From: Pseudomonas jessenii
Lineage (GTDB): Bacteria; Pseudomonadota; Gammaproteobacteria; Pseudomonadales; Pseudomonadaceae
DNA: 64,000 nucleotides
Direction of reading: 5' to 3'
Assembly (NCBI RefSeq): GCF_002236115.1
Contig: NZ_NIWT01000003.1
Location: 682,001 to 746,000, forward strand
The translations under genes and the position numbers were made by a program. Positions 37,623-46,306 of this stretch are shown in pieces; the first letter of the stretch is position 1, and every line of letters begins with the position of its first letter. The notes under the pieces are model-generated. The model saw nothing but the letters and a program-made list of their open reading frames with translations. It was not told where the DNA came from and made no database searches.

Positions 37623-38591
37623 ATGGACACTTTGCAAAACATGCGCGCCTTCAGTTACGTGGCCGAAGCCGGCAGCTTCACCGCCGCCGCCGTGCAACTG
37701 GACACCACCACGGCCAACGTCTCGCGCGCGGTCTCCAACCTGGAAGCCCACCTGCAAACCCGCCTGCTCAACCGAACGACCCGCCGCATCGCCCTGACCG
37801 AAGCCGGCAAGCGCTACCTGTTGCGCTGCGAACAGATCCTGGCCTACGTTGAAGAAGCCGAAGCCGAGGCCAGCGACGCCCACGCACGCCCGGCCGGGCA
37901 ACTGAAAGTGCACACCATGACCGGCATCGGCCAGCACTTCGTGATCGACGCCATCGCCCGCTACCGCAAGACCCACCCGGACGTGACCTTCGACCTGACC
38001 ATGGCCAACCGCGTGCCGGACCTGCTCGACGAGGGTTATGACGTGTCCATCGTCCTCGCCAGCGAACTGCCAGACTCGGGTTTCGTCTCCCAGCGCCTGG
38101 GCATCACCTACAGCATCGTTTGCGCCTCGCCGGCCTACGTCAAAGTCAACGGCTGCGCACAAAAACCCAGCGACCTGCTCAACCACGCCTGCCTGCGCCT
38201 GGTCAGCCCGGTGATTCCGCTGGAGAAATGGGCCTTCGACGGCCCTGATGGCCAGGAAATGGTCACCATCAACAGCTCACCCTTCCTGGTGAACTCCGCC
38301 GACGCGATGAAAACCGCGATCATCAGCGGCATGGGCGTTGGGGTGCTGCCGCTGTACGCCGCGATAGAAGGCCTGCGCAACGGCACACTGGTGCGCGTGA
38401 TGCCCAACTACCGCTCCCAGGAACTGAACCTGTATGCGATCTACCCGTCGCGCCAGTACCTGGATGCGAAGATCAAGACCTGGGTCGAGTATTTGCGTGG
38501 ATCGTTGCCAGAATTGCTGGCGGCGCATCAGGCGGAATTGGCGGCGTATGAATTGAGCGGGAGTCTGGGTGGGGTTCGGGTGGCGAATTGA
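37623..38591 (+). CDS. LysR-family regulator of the divergent efflux operon (AaeR-like)
   Basis: 322 residues: an N-terminal winged HTH (about 1-62, AFSYVAEAGSFTAAAVQLDTTTANVSRAVSNLEAHL with RTTRRIALTEAG) and a periplasmic-binding-like effector domain from about 90. Divergent transcription from an efflux operon of the AaeXAB type strongly suggests it activates that operon in response to an aromatic acid; this is inference from arrangement. GTCTG/CAGAC (37561-37575) and the AT-rich GTTAACGAGATAATCC nearby are possible operator or promoter elements. The C-terminal tail (about 295-322) is Ala/Gly-rich. Confidence 0.92.
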   Translation: MDTLQNMRAFSYVAEAGSFTAAAVQLDTTTANVSRAVSNLEAHLQTRLLNRTTRRIALTEAGKRYLLRCEQILAYVEEAEAEASDAHARPAGQLKVHTMTGIGQHFVIDAIARYRKTHPDVTFDLTMANRVPDLLDEGYDVSIVLASELPDSGFVSQRLGITYSIVCASPAYVKVNGCAQKPSDLLNHACLRLVSPVIPLEKWAFDGPDGQEMVTINSSPFLVNSADAMKTAIISGMGVGVLPLYAAIEGLRNGTLVRVMPNYRSQELNLYAIYPSRQYLDAKIKTWVEYLRGSLPELLAAHQAELAAYELSGSLGGVRVAN

Positions 38592-38628
38592 TGGATTCCC
38601 GAGCCCGGCTCATATCAGATTGATCCCT

Positions 38629-38789
38629 TGTGGGAGCGAGCCTGTTCACGATGGCGTACTCACATTCAAATCTCTGTGAGCAGATACACCGCTTTCGCGA
38701 GCAGGCTCGCTCCCACAGTTGGATTTGCATCAATCTGCCAGAAATTGGCCGGCTGTCAGGTCGCCTTCGCGAGCAAGCCCGCTCCCACA
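38629..38789. repeat. Cluster of three REPs
   Basis: REP units at 38629-38653 (partly decayed, GCCTGTTCACGAT), 38695-38718 and 38766-38789 (the last two in the same orientation, GCGAGCAGGCTCGCTCC and GCGAGCAAGCCCGCTCC). An inverted pair plus one extra copy after the LysR gene. Confidence 0.92.
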
Positions 38790-38799
38790 TTTTGAATTA

Positions 38800-39180
38800 T
38801 GCACGGTCAGGAAAATCAGGCCGGCCGGTAGGCCGCCTCGGCTGCTTTTGATCTGCCCGCCCCCTCGGGAGGCTGAGTGGAGGCATTCATCCGGGGATTG
38901 GCGCGCAGCGCCGTTCGACGCAGTCGAACTCATTGCATGTAGGTCGAAGCGAAGCCGACCGGAGGGCAATGCCCCCGGATGAATGCCGGAGCGAAGGAAC
39001 GCCGAGCCCCAGCGAGGCGCCGGACGTTCGGGGCGAGCGCTTTTTTTGCTTACTTTTTTTGAGGCGCTTGTTAAAAAAAGTGAGTCGCCGTAAGGGCGAA
39101 ACCATAAGTGGCCGTTACCGAAGAAACGGATATGTACACGGTCAACCAAGAACATGGTCGGCCCAAAGGCCGCCAAGTCC
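38800..39180. repeat. Structured intergenic element, probably a dispersed Pseudomonas repeat
   Basis: No credible gene. A 15-bp perfect inverted repeat GGCATTCATCCGGGG / CCCCGGATGAATGCC (38882-38896 with 38973-38987) encloses smaller hairpins such as GTTCGAC-GCA-GTCGAAC (38913-38929). Downstream, ACTTTTTTT and AAAAAAAGT (about 39050-39080) form an A/T hairpin overlapping an AGCGC/GCGCT stem, which looks like a terminator. I recall near-identical text (GCTTACTTTTTTTGAGGCGC region) at many intergenic sites of Pseudomonas, often mis-annotated as short ORFs. Copy number cannot be checked here. Confidence 0.6.
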
Positions 39181-39185
39181 CCCCA

Positions 39186-39205
39186 AACTGACAGCGCCGT
39201 CAGTT
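39186..39205. promoter_or_regulatory. Inverted repeat upstream of the RND efflux operon
   Basis: AACTGAC-AGCGCC-GTCAGTT, 7-bp arms, 88 nt before the adaptor start. Candidate operator; the binding protein is unknown. Confidence 0.4.
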
Positions 39206-39293
39206 AGCCGTCACCCTCCTGACCGGCAAACAGGTTTATAAAGGAAACTACCTTACCCACCTACCGACCACCCAGCCCCGGCGCCCCACTCGC

Positions 39294-40454
39294 ATGCGAA
39301 TCCAGAAAAAATCCGCCCTGCTCGTCGCCCTTCTGATCGTCCTGGCAGCGCTGGGCCTGTGGTACGCCACCAAACCGACCAAGGCCAAACTCGCCACCCC
39401 CACCGCCATCCCGGTGCGCGTGGTCGCCGTCGCCGAAAAAGACGTACCGCGCTACGTCAGCGGCATCGGTTCGGTACTGTCCCTGCACAGCGTCGTGGTC
39501 CGCCCGCAAATCGACGGCATCCTCACCAGATTGCTGGTCAAGGAAGGCCAACTGGTGAAAAAAGGCGACCTGCTGGCCACCATCGACGACCGGTCGATCC
39601 GCGCCAGCCTCGACCAGGCCCGGGCACAACTGGGCGAAAGCCAGGCGCAACTGCAAGTGGCGCTGGTCAACCTCAAGCGCTACAAGCTGTTGAGTGTCGA
39701 CGATGGCGTGTCCAAGCAGACTTACGACCAGCAACAAGCCCTGGTCAACCAGCTCAAGGCCACCGCCCAAGGTAACCAGGCCTCGATTGACTCCGCCGAG
39801 GTACAGCTTTCCTACACACAAATTCGCTCCCCGGTCAGCGGTCGTGTCGGCATTCGTACCGTCGACGAAGGCAACTTCCTGCGCATGACCGACACCCAAG
39901 GCCTGTTCACCGTGACCCAGATCGACCCGATCGCTGTGGAATTCTCCCTGCCGCAGCAAATGCTGCCGACCCTGCAAGGCCTGATCAACGACCCACAGCA
40001 CGCCCGGGTCAAGGCTTACATCGGGGCCGACACCGACGGCGAAACCGGCAACCTGCTCGGCGAAGGTCACCTGACCCTGATCGACAACCAGATCAACGCC
40101 AACACCGGCACCATCCGCGCCAAAGCCGAATTCGACAACGACGCACAGAAACTCTGGCCGGGCCTGCTGGTGACGGTAAAGATTCAGATAGCCCTGGATA
40201 AAGATGCGTTGGTGGTGCCGCCGACAGTCGTACAACGCGGCCTCGACCAGCACTTCGTGTACCGGGTCAATGGGGACAAGGTCGAAGCCGTGCAGGTACA
40301 GATGGTCTATCAAGGCAGCGGCCAGGACATCATCAAGGGTGTCAAGCCGGGTGATGTACTGGTCAGCGATGGTCAGTCGCGGCTCAAGCCCGGCGCTACT
40401 GTGCAAGTGCTGACCGAGCCACCTCAGGTGGTGCGATCGGAGGCGGCGCAATGA
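39294..40454 (+). CDS. RND efflux periplasmic adaptor (MdtA/MFP family)
   Basis: 386 residues with an N-terminal anchor (about 8-24), the lipoyl split motif (VRPQIDGILTRLLVKEGQLVKKGDLLATID, about 72-101, and later YTQIRSPVSGRVGIRTVDEGNFL), an alpha-hairpin between them, then beta-barrel and membrane-proximal domains. The pattern is closest to MdtA/MuxA-type adaptors of multidrug pumps. It ends in an ATGA overlap with the RND permease. The ATG at 39294 has no good SD; AAAGGAAA lies about 50 nt upstream, too far. No outer-membrane factor gene accompanies the pair. Confidence 0.92.
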   Translation: MRIQKKSALLVALLIVLAALGLWYATKPTKAKLATPTAIPVRVVAVAEKDVPRYVSGIGSVLSLHSVVVRPQIDGILTRLLVKEGQLVKKGDLLATIDDRSIRASLDQARAQLGESQAQLQVALVNLKRYKLLSVDDGVSKQTYDQQQALVNQLKATAQGNQASIDSAEVQLSYTQIRSPVSGRVGIRTVDEGNFLRMTDTQGLFTVTQIDPIAVEFSLPQQMLPTLQGLINDPQHARVKAYIGADTDGETGNLLGEGHLTLIDNQINANTGTIRAKAEFDNDAQKLWPGLLVTVKIQIALDKDALVVPPTVVQRGLDQHFVYRVNGDKVEAVQVQMVYQGSGQDIIKGVKPGDVLVSDGQSRLKPGATVQVLTEPPQVVRSEAAQ

Positions 40455-43400
40455 AGGGCCATGGTTCGATTTCAGCCTGGTGCATCGACCACCCGGTGGC
40501 CACGGTCCTGCTGACGTTCGCCCTGGTGCTGCTGGGTGTCATCGCGTTTCCGCGCCTGCCGGTAGCGCCGTTGCCGGAGGCAGAATTCCCGACCATCCAG
40601 GTGGCCGCGCAACTGCCCGGCGCCAGCCCGGAAACCATGGCTTCCTCGGTGGCCACGCCCCTTGAAGTGCAATTCAGTGCCATTCCCGGCGTAACCCAGA
40701 TGACCTCGAGCAGTGCACTGGGCTCGACCAACCTGACCCTGCAATTCACCCTCGACAAGAGCATCGACACCGCCGCCCAGGAAGTGCAGGCGGCGATCAA
40801 CACCGCCGCAGGCAAACTGCCCAAGGACATGCCGAACCTGCCGACCTGGCGCAAGGTCAACCCGGCCGACAGCCCGGTGCTGATCCTCAGCGTCAACTCC
40901 TCGCTGATGCCTGGCCCTGAGCTCAGCGACCTGACGGAAACCCTGTTGTCCCGTCAGCTCAGTCAGGTCGATGGTGTAGGCCAGGTCGTCATCACCGGTC
41001 AGCAGCGTCCGGCGATCCGTGTCCAGGTGTCCGCCGACAAACTCGCCGCCATCGGCCTGACCCTGGCGGACATTCGCCTGGCGATCCAGCAGACAAGCCT
41101 CAACCTGGCCAAAGGGGCGTTGTACGGCGAATCAAGCATTTCAACCCTGTCGACCAACGACCAGTTGTTCCACCCCGACGAATACAGCCAGTTGATCGTT
41201 TCCTACAAGGACGGTGCACCGGTTCACCTCAAGGATGTCGCGAAAGTCGTCAACGGTTCGGAAGATGCCTACGTTCAGGCGTGGGCGGGTTCGCAACCGG
41301 GCGTGAACCTTGTGATTTTCCGCCAGCCAGGCGCCAACATCGTCGAGACCGTGGATCGCATTCAGGCCGCGCTGCCGGCGCTGCAAGCGATGTTGCCCGC
41401 CTCGGTGCAGGTCAAGGTGTTGATCGACCGCACCCAGACCATCCGCGCCTCGCTGCACGAGGTGGAAATCACCTTGATGATCGCTGTGATGCTGGTGGTG
41501 GCGGTGATGGCGCTGTTCCTGCGCCAACTGTCGGCCACGCTGATCGTGTCGGCAGTGCTCGGTGTGTCGCTGATCGCCAGCTTTGCGCTGATGTACGTCA
41601 TGGGCTTCAGCCTGAACAACCTCACGCTGGTGGCGATCGTGGTCGCCGTGGGCTTTGTGGTGGACGATGCGATCGTGGTGGTGGAGAACATTCACCGGCA
41701 TCTGGAAGCCGGCGACGGCATGCGCGAGGCGGCGATCAAGGGCGCCGGCGAGATCGGTTTTACCGTGGTGTCGATCAGTTTCTCGCTGGTGGCGGCGTTC
41801 ATTCCGCTGCTGTTCATGGGCGGTGTGGTCGGCCGGCTGTTCAAGGAATTCGCCCTGACCGCCACCTCCACCATCATGATTTCGGTGGTGGTTTCGCTGA
41901 CGTTGGCACCGACCCTCGCTGCGCTGTTCATGCGCGCGCCCGTGCATCATGCCCACGACAAACCGGGCTTTGGCGAGCGTCTGCTGGCATGGTACGAAAA
42001 AGGCCTGCGCCACGCCCTCGCCCATCAGCGCTTGATGATCGGCGTGTTCTGCCTGTCACTGGGCCTGGCCGTTGCCGGGTACATTCTGATCCCGAAAGGT
42101 TTCTTCCCGATCCAGGACACCGGTTTCGTCCTCGGTACCACCGAAGCAGCTGCGGATATTTCCTACGGCGACATGGTGAAAAAACACCTAGCAATGGCGG
42201 AAATCGTCGCCGCCGACCCTGCGGTGGAAACGTTCTCGCACTCGGTCGGGGTTTCCGGCAGCAACCAGACCATCGCCAACGGCCGCTTCTGGATCACCCT
42301 GAAAAAACGCAGCGACCGCGATGTCTCGGCCAGTCAGTTCATTGACCGGATTCGCCCGCAACTGATGAAAGTCCCGGGTATCGTCCTGTACCTGCGTGCG
42401 GGGCAAGACATCAACCTCAGCTCCGGCCCGAGCCGCGCCCAGTACCAATACGTGCTCAAGAGCAACGACGGTGCGACCCTCAGTACCTGGACCCAACGCT
42501 TGACGGAAAAACTGCGCAGCAACCCGGCGTTCCGCGATATTTCCAACGACCTGCAACTGGGCGGCAGCATCACCCACATCAGCATCGACCGTAGCGCCGC
42601 TGCACGTTTCGGCCTCACCGCCAGTGACGTCGACGAAGCCCTGTACGATGCTTTCGGCCAGCGTCAGGTCAATGAATTCCAGACCCAGATCAACCAGTAC
42701 AACGTGATCCTGGAACTGGATACAAAGCAGCGCGGCAAGGCCGAAAGCCTCAACTACTTCTACCTGCGCTCGCCCCTGAGCGGGGAAATGGTGCCGCTGT
42801 CGGCCCTGGCCAGGTTCGATGCGCCGACTGTCGGCCCGCTGTCCATCGCCCATGACGGGATGTTCCCCGCCGCCAACCTGTCGTTCAACCTGGCCCCCGG
42901 CGTGGCACTGGGCGATGCGGTGATCATGCTCAACCAGGCCAAGGCCGACATCGGCATGCCGACCGCCATCAGCGGTAATTTCCAGGGCGCGGCCCAGGCG
43001 TTCCAGAGCTCGCTGGCCAGCCAGCCATGGCTGATCCTTGCGGCGCTGTTGGCGGTGTACATCATTCTCGGCGTGCTCTACGAGAGCTTCGTGCACCCGC
43101 TGACGATCATTTCGACCTTGCCTTCGGCGGGCCTCGGCGCGGTGATCATGCTGTGGATTTGCGGCCAGGACTTTTCCATCATGGCGCTGATCGGGCTGGT
43201 GTTGCTGATCGGTATCGTCAAGAAGAACGGCATCCTGATGATCGACTTCGCCCTCGAAGCACAGCGCAATGGCGGAATGTCGCCCGAGGACGCAATTTTC
43301 AAGGCCTGCATCACACGATTCCGGCCGATCATCATGACCACCCTCGCCGCCCTGCTCGGCGCTCTGCCGTTGATGCTCGGCTATGGCACCGGTGCCGAGC

Positions 43401-43552
43401 TGCGCCAGCCCCTGGGGATCGCGGTGGTCGGCGGTTTGCTGGTGAGCCAGGCGCTGACGCTGTTCACCACACCGGTCATATACTTGTGGCTTGAGCGGCT
43501 ATTCCATCGACCTAAACCTGCGCCAGAACCGGTGCTGGCGACCACAGACTGA
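40451..43552 (+). CDS. RND efflux permease (HAE1 family, MdtB/MuxB-like)
   Basis: Inner-membrane proton-driven drug exporter of 1033 residues, with 12 helices and two large periplasmic loops. N-terminal AWCIDHPVATVLLTFALVLLG; proton-relay Asp405-Asp406 in VVDDAIVVVENIHRHLEAGD; GEIGFTVVSISFSLVAAFIPLLFMGGVVGRLF; and the second-half IGIVKKNGILMIDFALEAQR with the relay Lys. These are multidrug (HAE) rather than heavy-metal (HME) signatures. Overlaps the adaptor gene by 4 nt. The response regulator starts 9 nt after its stop, so pump and regulators likely form one operon. Confidence 0.95.
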   Translation: MKGHGSISAWCIDHPVATVLLTFALVLLGVIAFPRLPVAPLPEAEFPTIQVAAQLPGASPETMASSVATPLEVQFSAIPGVTQMTSSSALGSTNLTLQFTLDKSIDTAAQEVQAAINTAAGKLPKDMPNLPTWRKVNPADSPVLILSVNSSLMPGPELSDLTETLLSRQLSQVDGVGQVVITGQQRPAIRVQVSADKLAAIGLTLADIRLAIQQTSLNLAKGALYGESSISTLSTNDQLFHPDEYSQLIVSYKDGAPVHLKDVAKVVNGSEDAYVQAWAGSQPGVNLVIFRQPGANIVETVDRIQAALPALQAMLPASVQVKVLIDRTQTIRASLHEVEITLMIAVMLVVAVMALFLRQLSATLIVSAVLGVSLIASFALMYVMGFSLNNLTLVAIVVAVGFVVDDAIVVVENIHRHLEAGDGMREAAIKGAGEIGFTVVSISFSLVAAFIPLLFMGGVVGRLFKEFALTATSTIMISVVVSLTLAPTLAALFMRAPVHHAHDKPGFGERLLAWYEKGLRHALAHQRLMIGVFCLSLGLAVAGYILIPKGFFPIQDTGFVLGTTEAAADISYGDMVKKHLAMAEIVAADPAVETFSHSVGVSGSNQTIANGRFWITLKKRSDRDVSASQFIDRIRPQLMKVPGIVLYLRAGQDINLSSGPSRAQYQYVLKSNDGATLSTWTQRLTEKLRSNPAFRDISNDLQLGGSITHISIDRSAAARFGLTASDVDEALYDAFGQRQVNEFQTQINQYNVILELDTKQRGKAESLNYFYLRSPLSGEMVPLSALARFDAPTVGPLSIAHDGMFPAANLSFNLAPGVALGDAVIMLNQAKADIGMPTAISGNFQGAAQAFQSSLASQPWLILAALLAVYIILGVLYESFVHPLTIISTLPSAGLGAVIMLWICGQDFSIMALIGLVLLIGIVKKNGILMIDFALEAQRNGGMSPEDAIFKACITRFRPIIMTTLAALLGALPLMLGYGTGAELRQPLGIAVVGGLLVSQALTLFTTPVIYLWLERLFHRPKPAPEPVLATTD

Positions 43553-43561
43553 GGCGGGGTC

Positions 43562-44239
43562 ATGCGCGTTCTGATTATCGAAGACGAAGAAAAAACCGCG
43601 GACTATCTACATCGCGGCCTGACGGAACAGGGTTTCACCGTGGATCTGGCCCGCGATGGTGTGGAAGGTCTGCACCTTGCGCTAGAGAGCGACTACGCGG
43701 TGATCGTCCTCGACGTCATGCTACCGGGCCTCGACGGCTTCGGTGTGTTGCGCGCCCTGCGTGCGCGCAAGCAAACCCCGGTGATCATGCTCACCGCCCG
43801 CGAGCGTGTGGAAGACCGCATCAAGGGCTTGCGTGAAGGCGCCGATGACTATCTGGGCAAACCGTTTTCCTTCCTTGAACTGGTGGCACGCCTGCAAGCG
43901 CTGACCCGGCGCAGCGGCGGTCATGAACCGGTGCAAGTGAGCATCGCCGACCTGTGGATAGATTTGATCAGCCGCAAGGCCACCCGCGCCGGTACACGCC
44001 TGGACCTGACCGCCAAGGAGTTCTCGCTGCTCAGCGTACTGGCCCGGCGCCAGGGTGAAATCCTCTCGAAAACCGCCATTGCCGAGATGGTCTGGGACAT
44101 CAATTTCGACAGCGACGCCAACGTCGTCGAAGTCGCGATCAAACGCCTGCGGGCCAAGCTCGACGGGCCGTTCGAAGAGAAACTGCTGCACACCATTCGT
44201 GGCATGGGTTATGTGCTGGAGAGCCGTGGTGTCCAGTAA
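43562..44239 (+). CDS. OmpR-family response regulator (CopR/IrlR-like)
   Basis: 225 residues: receiver domain with acidic pocket (EDEE, 7-10), phospho-acceptor Asp51 (VLDVMLPGLDG), the Thr/Ala of MLTARE and Lys of the GKPF loop, then a winged-helix DNA-binding domain (about 125-222, SLLSVLARRQGEILSKTAIAEMVWDINFDSDANVVEVAIKRLRAKL). Sequence style resembles the heavy-metal-responsive CopR/IrlR group. It follows the RND gene by 9 nt and overlaps the kinase gene by 11 nt. Probable target: its own pump operon. Confidence 0.94.
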   Translation: MRVLIIEDEEKTADYLHRGLTEQGFTVDLARDGVEGLHLALESDYAVIVLDVMLPGLDGFGVLRALRARKQTPVIMLTARERVEDRIKGLREGADDYLGKPFSFLELVARLQALTRRSGGHEPVQVSIADLWIDLISRKATRAGTRLDLTAKEFSLLSVLARRQGEILSKTAIAEMVWDINFDSDANVVEVAIKRLRAKLDGPFEEKLLHTIRGMGYVLESRGVQ

Positions 44240-45593
44240 TTCCATCGCCCTGCGTCTGAGCGCAATGTTCACGCTGGTGGCGCTGCTGGTGTTCCTGCTG
44301 ATCGGCTGGGCGCTGTACCAGCAGGTCGACAAAGGCCTGGGCCTGCTGCCAGAAGCCGAACTCGATGCGCGCTACAGCGTGCTCGAATCCACGGTCGGCC
44401 GTTACGGCACGCCTGAGCACTGGGTGAAGATCAACAACAAGCTCAACCTGCTGAGCGAAGAAGACAAGCGCATCAGTTTCTGGATCATCAGCGGCGATCC
44501 ACACTACGAATACGGCAACCTGACCTCGCAGATCCGTGCCTTTGCCCAAGGCCCGCTGGGCACGCGCGACATGCATCTGCCGGAGCACCCGTATCCGCTG
44601 AAAGTGCTGGTCAGCGAGTTTCCGGCCAAGGACCAGCGCCCAGCGTTGCGCTTCATGATCGCCATCGACACCGAAACGTTTTTCCATACCCAGCATCACC
44701 TGCTGGTCGCGCTGATCAGCCTGGCGATTGTCGGTGTGCTGCTGGCCTCGGCACTGGGTTATTGGGTGGCGCGGATCGGGCTCAAGCCGCTGATCAAACT
44801 GTCCCAGGAAGCCCAGCGCCTGGCCCCGCCGTTGCGCTCGGGGCGCTTGCGATTGTCACCGTTGCCGCCGGAACTCGATCAATTCGTCAGCTCGTTCAAC
44901 TCGACCCTGGAACGGGTCGAGCAAGCCTACTCGCGCCTTGAGTCATTCAACGCCGATGTCGCCCACGAACTGCGCTCGCCACTGACCAACCTGATCGGCC
45001 AGACCCAGGTCGCATTGACACGCGGGCGCTCCGCCGAGCATTACTTCGAAGTGCTGCAATCGAACCTCGAAGAGCTTGAGCGACTGCGTTCGATCATCAA
45101 CGACATGCTGTTTCTCGCCAGCGCCGATCAGGGCAGCAAGGCGACCAAGCTCACCTCAACCTCGCTGGCCGACGAGGTGGCCACGACCCTGGAATATCTG
45201 GATTTCATTCTCGAAGACGCTCAGGTCCAGGTTGAGGTCAGTGGTGACGCGCAGGTGCGCATCGAGATCGCCCATCTGCGCCGGGCATTGATCAACTTGC
45301 TGAATAATGCGGTGCAGCACACCGCGCCCGGACAGGTGATTCAAGTGCGGATCGAAACCCAGGAGCATCAAGTCAGCATCGGCGTCGCCAACCCCGGTTC
45401 GCCGATTGCCAACGAACATCTGCCGCGCCTGTTCGAACGCTTCTACCGGGTCGATGCGTCGCGTAGCAACAGCGGCCACAATCACGGTCTGGGGCTGGCC
45501 ATCGTCAAGGCAATTGCGTTGATGCATGGCGGCGATGTGTTCGTGCGCAGTGATCATGGGATGAATACCTTCGGCATACACCTTCCCGTCTGA
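44229..45593 (+). CDS. Sensor histidine kinase (heavy-metal-sensor-type, CopS/IrlS-like)
   Basis: 454 residues from GTG 44229, chosen because GGAG lies 7 nt upstream (another GTG at 44226 is possible; the longer frame reads through the regulator gene). Membrane helix 1 at about 9-30, a periplasmic sensor of about 125 residues, helix 2 at about 157-180, HAMP, dimerisation helix with phospho-acceptor His246 (NADVAHELRSPLTNL), and a HATPase domain with LINLLNNAVQHT and GLGLAIVKAI. The signal sensed is unknown; the family includes metal sensors. Confidence 0.93.
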   Translation: MSSNSIALRLSAMFTLVALLVFLLIGWALYQQVDKGLGLLPEAELDARYSVLESTVGRYGTPEHWVKINNKLNLLSEEDKRISFWIISGDPHYEYGNLTSQIRAFAQGPLGTRDMHLPEHPYPLKVLVSEFPAKDQRPALRFMIAIDTETFFHTQHHLLVALISLAIVGVLLASALGYWVARIGLKPLIKLSQEAQRLAPPLRSGRLRLSPLPPELDQFVSSFNSTLERVEQAYSRLESFNADVAHELRSPLTNLIGQTQVALTRGRSAEHYFEVLQSNLEELERLRSIINDMLFLASADQGSKATKLTSTSLADEVATTLEYLDFILEDAQVQVEVSGDAQVRIEIAHLRRALINLLNNAVQHTAPGQVIQVRIETQEHQVSIGVANPGSPIANEHLPRLFERFYRVDASRSNSGHNHGLGLAIVKAIALMHGGDVFVRSDHGMNTFGIHLPV

Positions 45594-45605
45594 AACCCTC
45601 TCCTT

Positions 45606-45692
45606 TGTGGGAGCGAGCTTGCTCGCGATGCAGGCGACTCGGTGCAACTTCTGAACCGAGGTGATGCTATCGCGAGCAAGCTCGCTCCCACA
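45606..45692. repeat. REPIN after the sensor kinase gene
   Basis: Inverted REP halves 45606-45630 and 45669-45692, 12 nt after the kinase stop. Confidence 0.94.
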
Positions 45693-45839
45693 TTGGATTG
45701 GGTTGAACACATATAAGCGGCCAATCAACTATTGCCATAACCGCAACAGTCCTTTCATGAATCCGCTCTTTTTCCCCTCGCCCCATATCCTTATCTTTGC
45801 CCGCACCAAACAGCACTTGCCAAGCAAGAAGGTTTTAAA

Positions 45840-46064
45840 ATGTCCAACAGTATGGGTATTGCCAGCGCTTTCGTTTTGTCCTCTTTGTTCCTGTCGCCAT
45901 TGGCGATGGCGGAAGAATCGCAGACTTTCGTCGCGCATAACGCCGCACGCGCTGCAACGTTCGAAGAGCATCAGATCGAGATGACGGCCAAGGCTGCTCA
46001 AGACTCCCAAGCCCCGCAGGCATCCAGCATCCAGGCCCAGCCACTGGCCGAGAAAGACAGCTGA
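45840..46064 (+). CDS. Small secreted protein of unknown function
   Basis: 74 residues. Signal peptide MSNSMGIASAFVLSSLFLSP ending AMA-EE (about residue 24), leaving a mature hydrophilic peptide of about 50 residues rich in Ala, Gln, Glu and Ser and lacking Cys. AAGAAGG lies 6 nt before ATG 45840, and an intrinsic terminator follows, so this is a real transcription unit rather than a shadow. Its place next to a metal-type two-component system recalls small PtrA-like periplasmic proteins of Pseudomonas, but similarity is too weak to claim. Confidence 0.72.
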   Translation: MSNSMGIASAFVLSSLFLSPLAMAEESQTFVAHNAARAATFEEHQIEMTAKAAQDSQAPQASSIQAQPLAEKDS

Positions 46065-46131
46065 CCCGCACCGATCACACCCGTTTCCCTCGACACTTTT
46101 CATCGGCTCTTCCCTTTGAGAAGTTGTCTTC

Positions 46132-46160
46132 AAAGCCGCTGCTGTCAGCGGCTTTTTTTA
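46132..46160 (+). terminator. Intrinsic terminator after the small secreted protein gene
   Basis: AAAGCCGCTG-CTGT-CAGCGGCTTT perfect 10-bp stem followed by a T-run (46153-46159). Confidence 0.94.
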
Positions 46161-46225
46161 TAGTGGCGACTCGGCCTTCATTGCAATTTGCGCAACGAAA
46201 GTCACTGACGCCCACACCCAGGATC

Positions 46226-46245
46226 AATCGTTCGAGGGAACGATT
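46226..46245. promoter_or_regulatory. Inverted repeat upstream of the diguanylate cyclase gene
   Basis: AATCGTTC-GAGG-GAACGATT, 8-bp perfect arms, 61 nt before the ATG. Candidate operator; regulator unknown. Confidence 0.4.
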
Positions 46246-46306
46246 CACTCGGCTGCTACGTTTATGCAACTACGCTTAGAGCGTCCCTTTAGCAGACGTC
46301 AGCCCT

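Noticed and set aside
38730..39176. Short ORFs (both strands) in the intergenic element near 39 kb
   Set aside because: They translate REP and hairpin sequence; proteins of this kind are recurrent mis-annotations in Pseudomonas.
40451..43552. RND permease as a CusA/CzcA-type metal pump, suggested by the metal-type regulators
   Set aside because: The VVDDAIVVVEN proton-relay segment and overall pattern are those of HAE1 drug exporters.
32532..45593. Efflux gene block as a mobile genomic island
   Set aside because: No integrase, transposase, tRNA or attachment repeats, and codon use looks like that of the flanking genes.
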